Origin: Runella slithyformis DSM 19594
GTDB taxonomy: Bacteria; Bacteroidota; Bacteroidia; Cytophagales; Spirosomataceae
DNA: 64,000 nucleotides
NCBI RefSeq assembly: GCF_000218895.1
Contig: NC_015703.1
Location: 5,655,001-5,719,000 of the forward strand
Reading direction: 5' to 3'
Shown: positions 63,250 through 64,000 of the stretch, one piece after another
How positions within the stretch are numbered: position 1 is the stretch's first letter
How the letters are laid out: each line of letters opens with the position of its first letter
The notes under the pieces: model-generated
Told to the model about the DNA's origin: nothing
The model's input: the letters and a program-made list of their open reading frames with translations, nothing else
Database searches by the model: none
Translations under genes and position numbers: made by a program

Positions 63250-63726
63250 TTTGGAATTACACCAAGGGTGAAAAACAACCAACTCAACCGGAAAGTACCC
63301 AAAGGGAATTGGAAATTGATGCAATTTAACGGTATCACTGCCAAAGCAAGCGGTGGGGAGCTGGATTATCCGACGGCAACCGGCTATATGGACCCCGAAG
63401 CTGCCAAATAGTTTGTTGACAAAGTGCATGAACCGCACGCCAAAGCCATGGACGAACACGTAGGCACCACCGTTTTTCAAACTTTCTTTGATGATGTGGG
63501 CATATTTGATGAAGAACGTACGTGAACGGCAAAGTTCAACGAAAAATTTAAAGCCCGTTTTGGCGTTAATCCCGCTGTGTACTATCCCGCTTTGTGGGAA
63601 AATATCGGTCATGAAACAAACGCCGCGCGAGTTGCCTTTTTTGAAACCCGTACCGAATTGCTGGCCGATGGATTTCCAAAAGTTGTGACCGGCCATTTTT
63701 TATCCGACTTACCGACTTGGAAGCTT
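63250..63726 (+). pseudogene. Broken glycoside hydrolase gene fragment (GH106/PF17132-like)
   Basis: Frame reading from about 63270 gives VPKGNWKLMQFNGITAKASG, GGELDYPTATGYMDPEAAK, then a TAG (63409-63411), FVDKVHEPHAKAMDEHVG, QTFFDDVGIFDEERT, then a TGA (63523-63525), and FNEKFKARFGVNPAVYYPALWENIG to HF. The layout W-LM-F-G..., YMDPEA and FFDD matches large rhamnosidase-type hydrolases. Both stops lie in the same frame, and both ends of the gene are missing. It follows the isomerase gene after 69 bases, so a lost PUL enzyme is likely. Confidence 0.8.
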
Positions 63727-63775
63727 ACCCGTCGGCAGAGCCGAGCGACTGCAACGATGCGAATAACTGCGGCAA
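63727..63775. repeat. Dispersed repeat fragment at the 3' end of the rRNA methyltransferase gene
   Basis: GTCGGCAGAGCCGAGCGACT (63731-63750) and GATGCGAATAACTGCGG share the pattern of the element at 53740-53886 (CAGACGCGAGCGACT, TGCGAATAAGC). The block ends where the methyltransferase stop codon begins. Its left end coincides with the last readable codons of the broken hydrolase gene. Confidence 0.5.
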
Positions 63776-64000
63776 CTATTTCTTTTCCAGCAGCACCACA
63801 TTCTCGACGTGGTGCGTATGCGGAAACATATCGACGGGACGCACCCTCGTTACTGAGTATTTTTCATCCAACCACGCCAAATCCCGCGCCTGCGTAGCGG
63901 AGTTACAGCTTACGTACACGATTTTGGTCGGTTCCATATTCAGCAATGTCCGCACGACCGGCTCATCCATGCCGGCACGGGGTGGATCGGTGATGACCAC
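63776..64000 (-). CDS. rlmD: 23S rRNA (uracil-5)-methyltransferase RlmD/TrmA family, C-terminal part
   Basis: Only the last 74 codons lie in the window. They show DPPRAGMD, VYVSCNSAT with the catalytic cysteine, and HHVENVVLLEKK with the general base glutamate, the order of the RlmD/TrmA C-terminal methyltransferase core. The enzyme methylates C5 of a uracil in 23S rRNA (RlmD) or tRNA; the choice cannot be made from this part, so the gene symbol is tentative. The gene ends where the dispersed repeat at 63727-63775 begins. Confidence 0.75.
   Translation of the reverse strand: MVITDPPRAGMDEPVVRTLLNMEPTKIVYVSCNSATQARDLAWLDEKYSVTRVRPVDMFPHTHHVENVVLLEKK

Noticed and set aside
1-64000. CRISPR array, rRNA or tRNA genes, insertion-sequence transposase
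   Set aside because: No regular spaced repeats, no rRNA or tRNA-like fold in the gaps I read, and no transposase frame were found. The only mobile-element genes are those of the left element.

Overview
The window looks like chromosomal DNA of a Bacteroidota species, most likely a cytophagal soil or freshwater type (Runella, Dyadobacter or Spirosoma relatives; inferred from gene content, not from a search). The signs are four SusC/SusD outer-membrane uptake pairs, each with an ECF sigma factor and a FecR anti-sigma factor, secreted glycoside hydrolases, DUF4038/apiosidase-like and DUF4177 proteins, and promoter-like TTTG-N18-21-TAnnTTTG boxes. No rRNA, tRNA or CRISPR array was recognised.

Positions 1-6.66 kb hold the right end of an AT-rich integrative element, all on the minus strand: tyrosine integrase, a zinc-finger/triple-HTH protein, an unknown protein with a duplicated domain, an excisionase-like HTH protein, two small proteins, a P4-type primase-helicase and a DUF6371 protein cut by the window edge. 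The element abuts the 3' end of mnmE, the site also used by Salmonella genomic island 1.

From 6.66 to 24.2 kb lies ordinary chromosome: mnmE and a DUF4177 gene; a minus-strand run of an OmpA/PD40 protein, a metallophosphoesterase, two LVIVD lipoproteins and a beta-barrel protein; an apiosidase-like hydrolase; and a 2-oxoacid:ferredoxin oxidoreductase locus (korB, korA, FAD/Fe-S oxidoreductase). Between korB and korA sit a Fic protein, flanked by copies of a dispersed repeat and preceded by four copies of an 11-bp motif, and an AT-rich lipoprotein gene. A GDPD-GH16 fusion gene ends this part.

From 24.3 to 63.2 kb is a polysaccharide-utilisation region with four modules of sigma-fecR-susC-susD. 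Modules 1, 3 and 4 are on the plus strand, module 2 on the minus strand. Module 1 leads into a lipoprotein, a dehalogenase-like hydrolase, a beta-helix protein and a GH42-like enzyme; module 3 into an 834-residue secreted protein of unknown function; module 4 into an exported Gfo/Idh/MocA oxidoreductase and an exported sugar isomerase/epimerase-like protein. The sigma factors form two subtypes (1+2 and 3+4). In each module a periplasmic signal from SusC would pass through FecR to the sigma factor and raise susCD transcription.

The strongest unexplained signal is in the three plus-strand fecR-susC gaps. Each has a hairpin whose loop-proximal bases are conserved while the stem differs, and each carries an A-run on its 5' side. 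Read on the minus strand these are intrinsic terminators, and promoter-like boxes on the minus strand overlap the susC start codon. This suggests a cis-antisense RNA over each susC leader. Module 2 lacks it and is bracketed by the intact GH42-like 3' end and a decayed copy of it. The right end holds a broken glycoside hydrolase gene, another dispersed repeat, and the 3' end of an rlmD-type rRNA methyltransferase gene.
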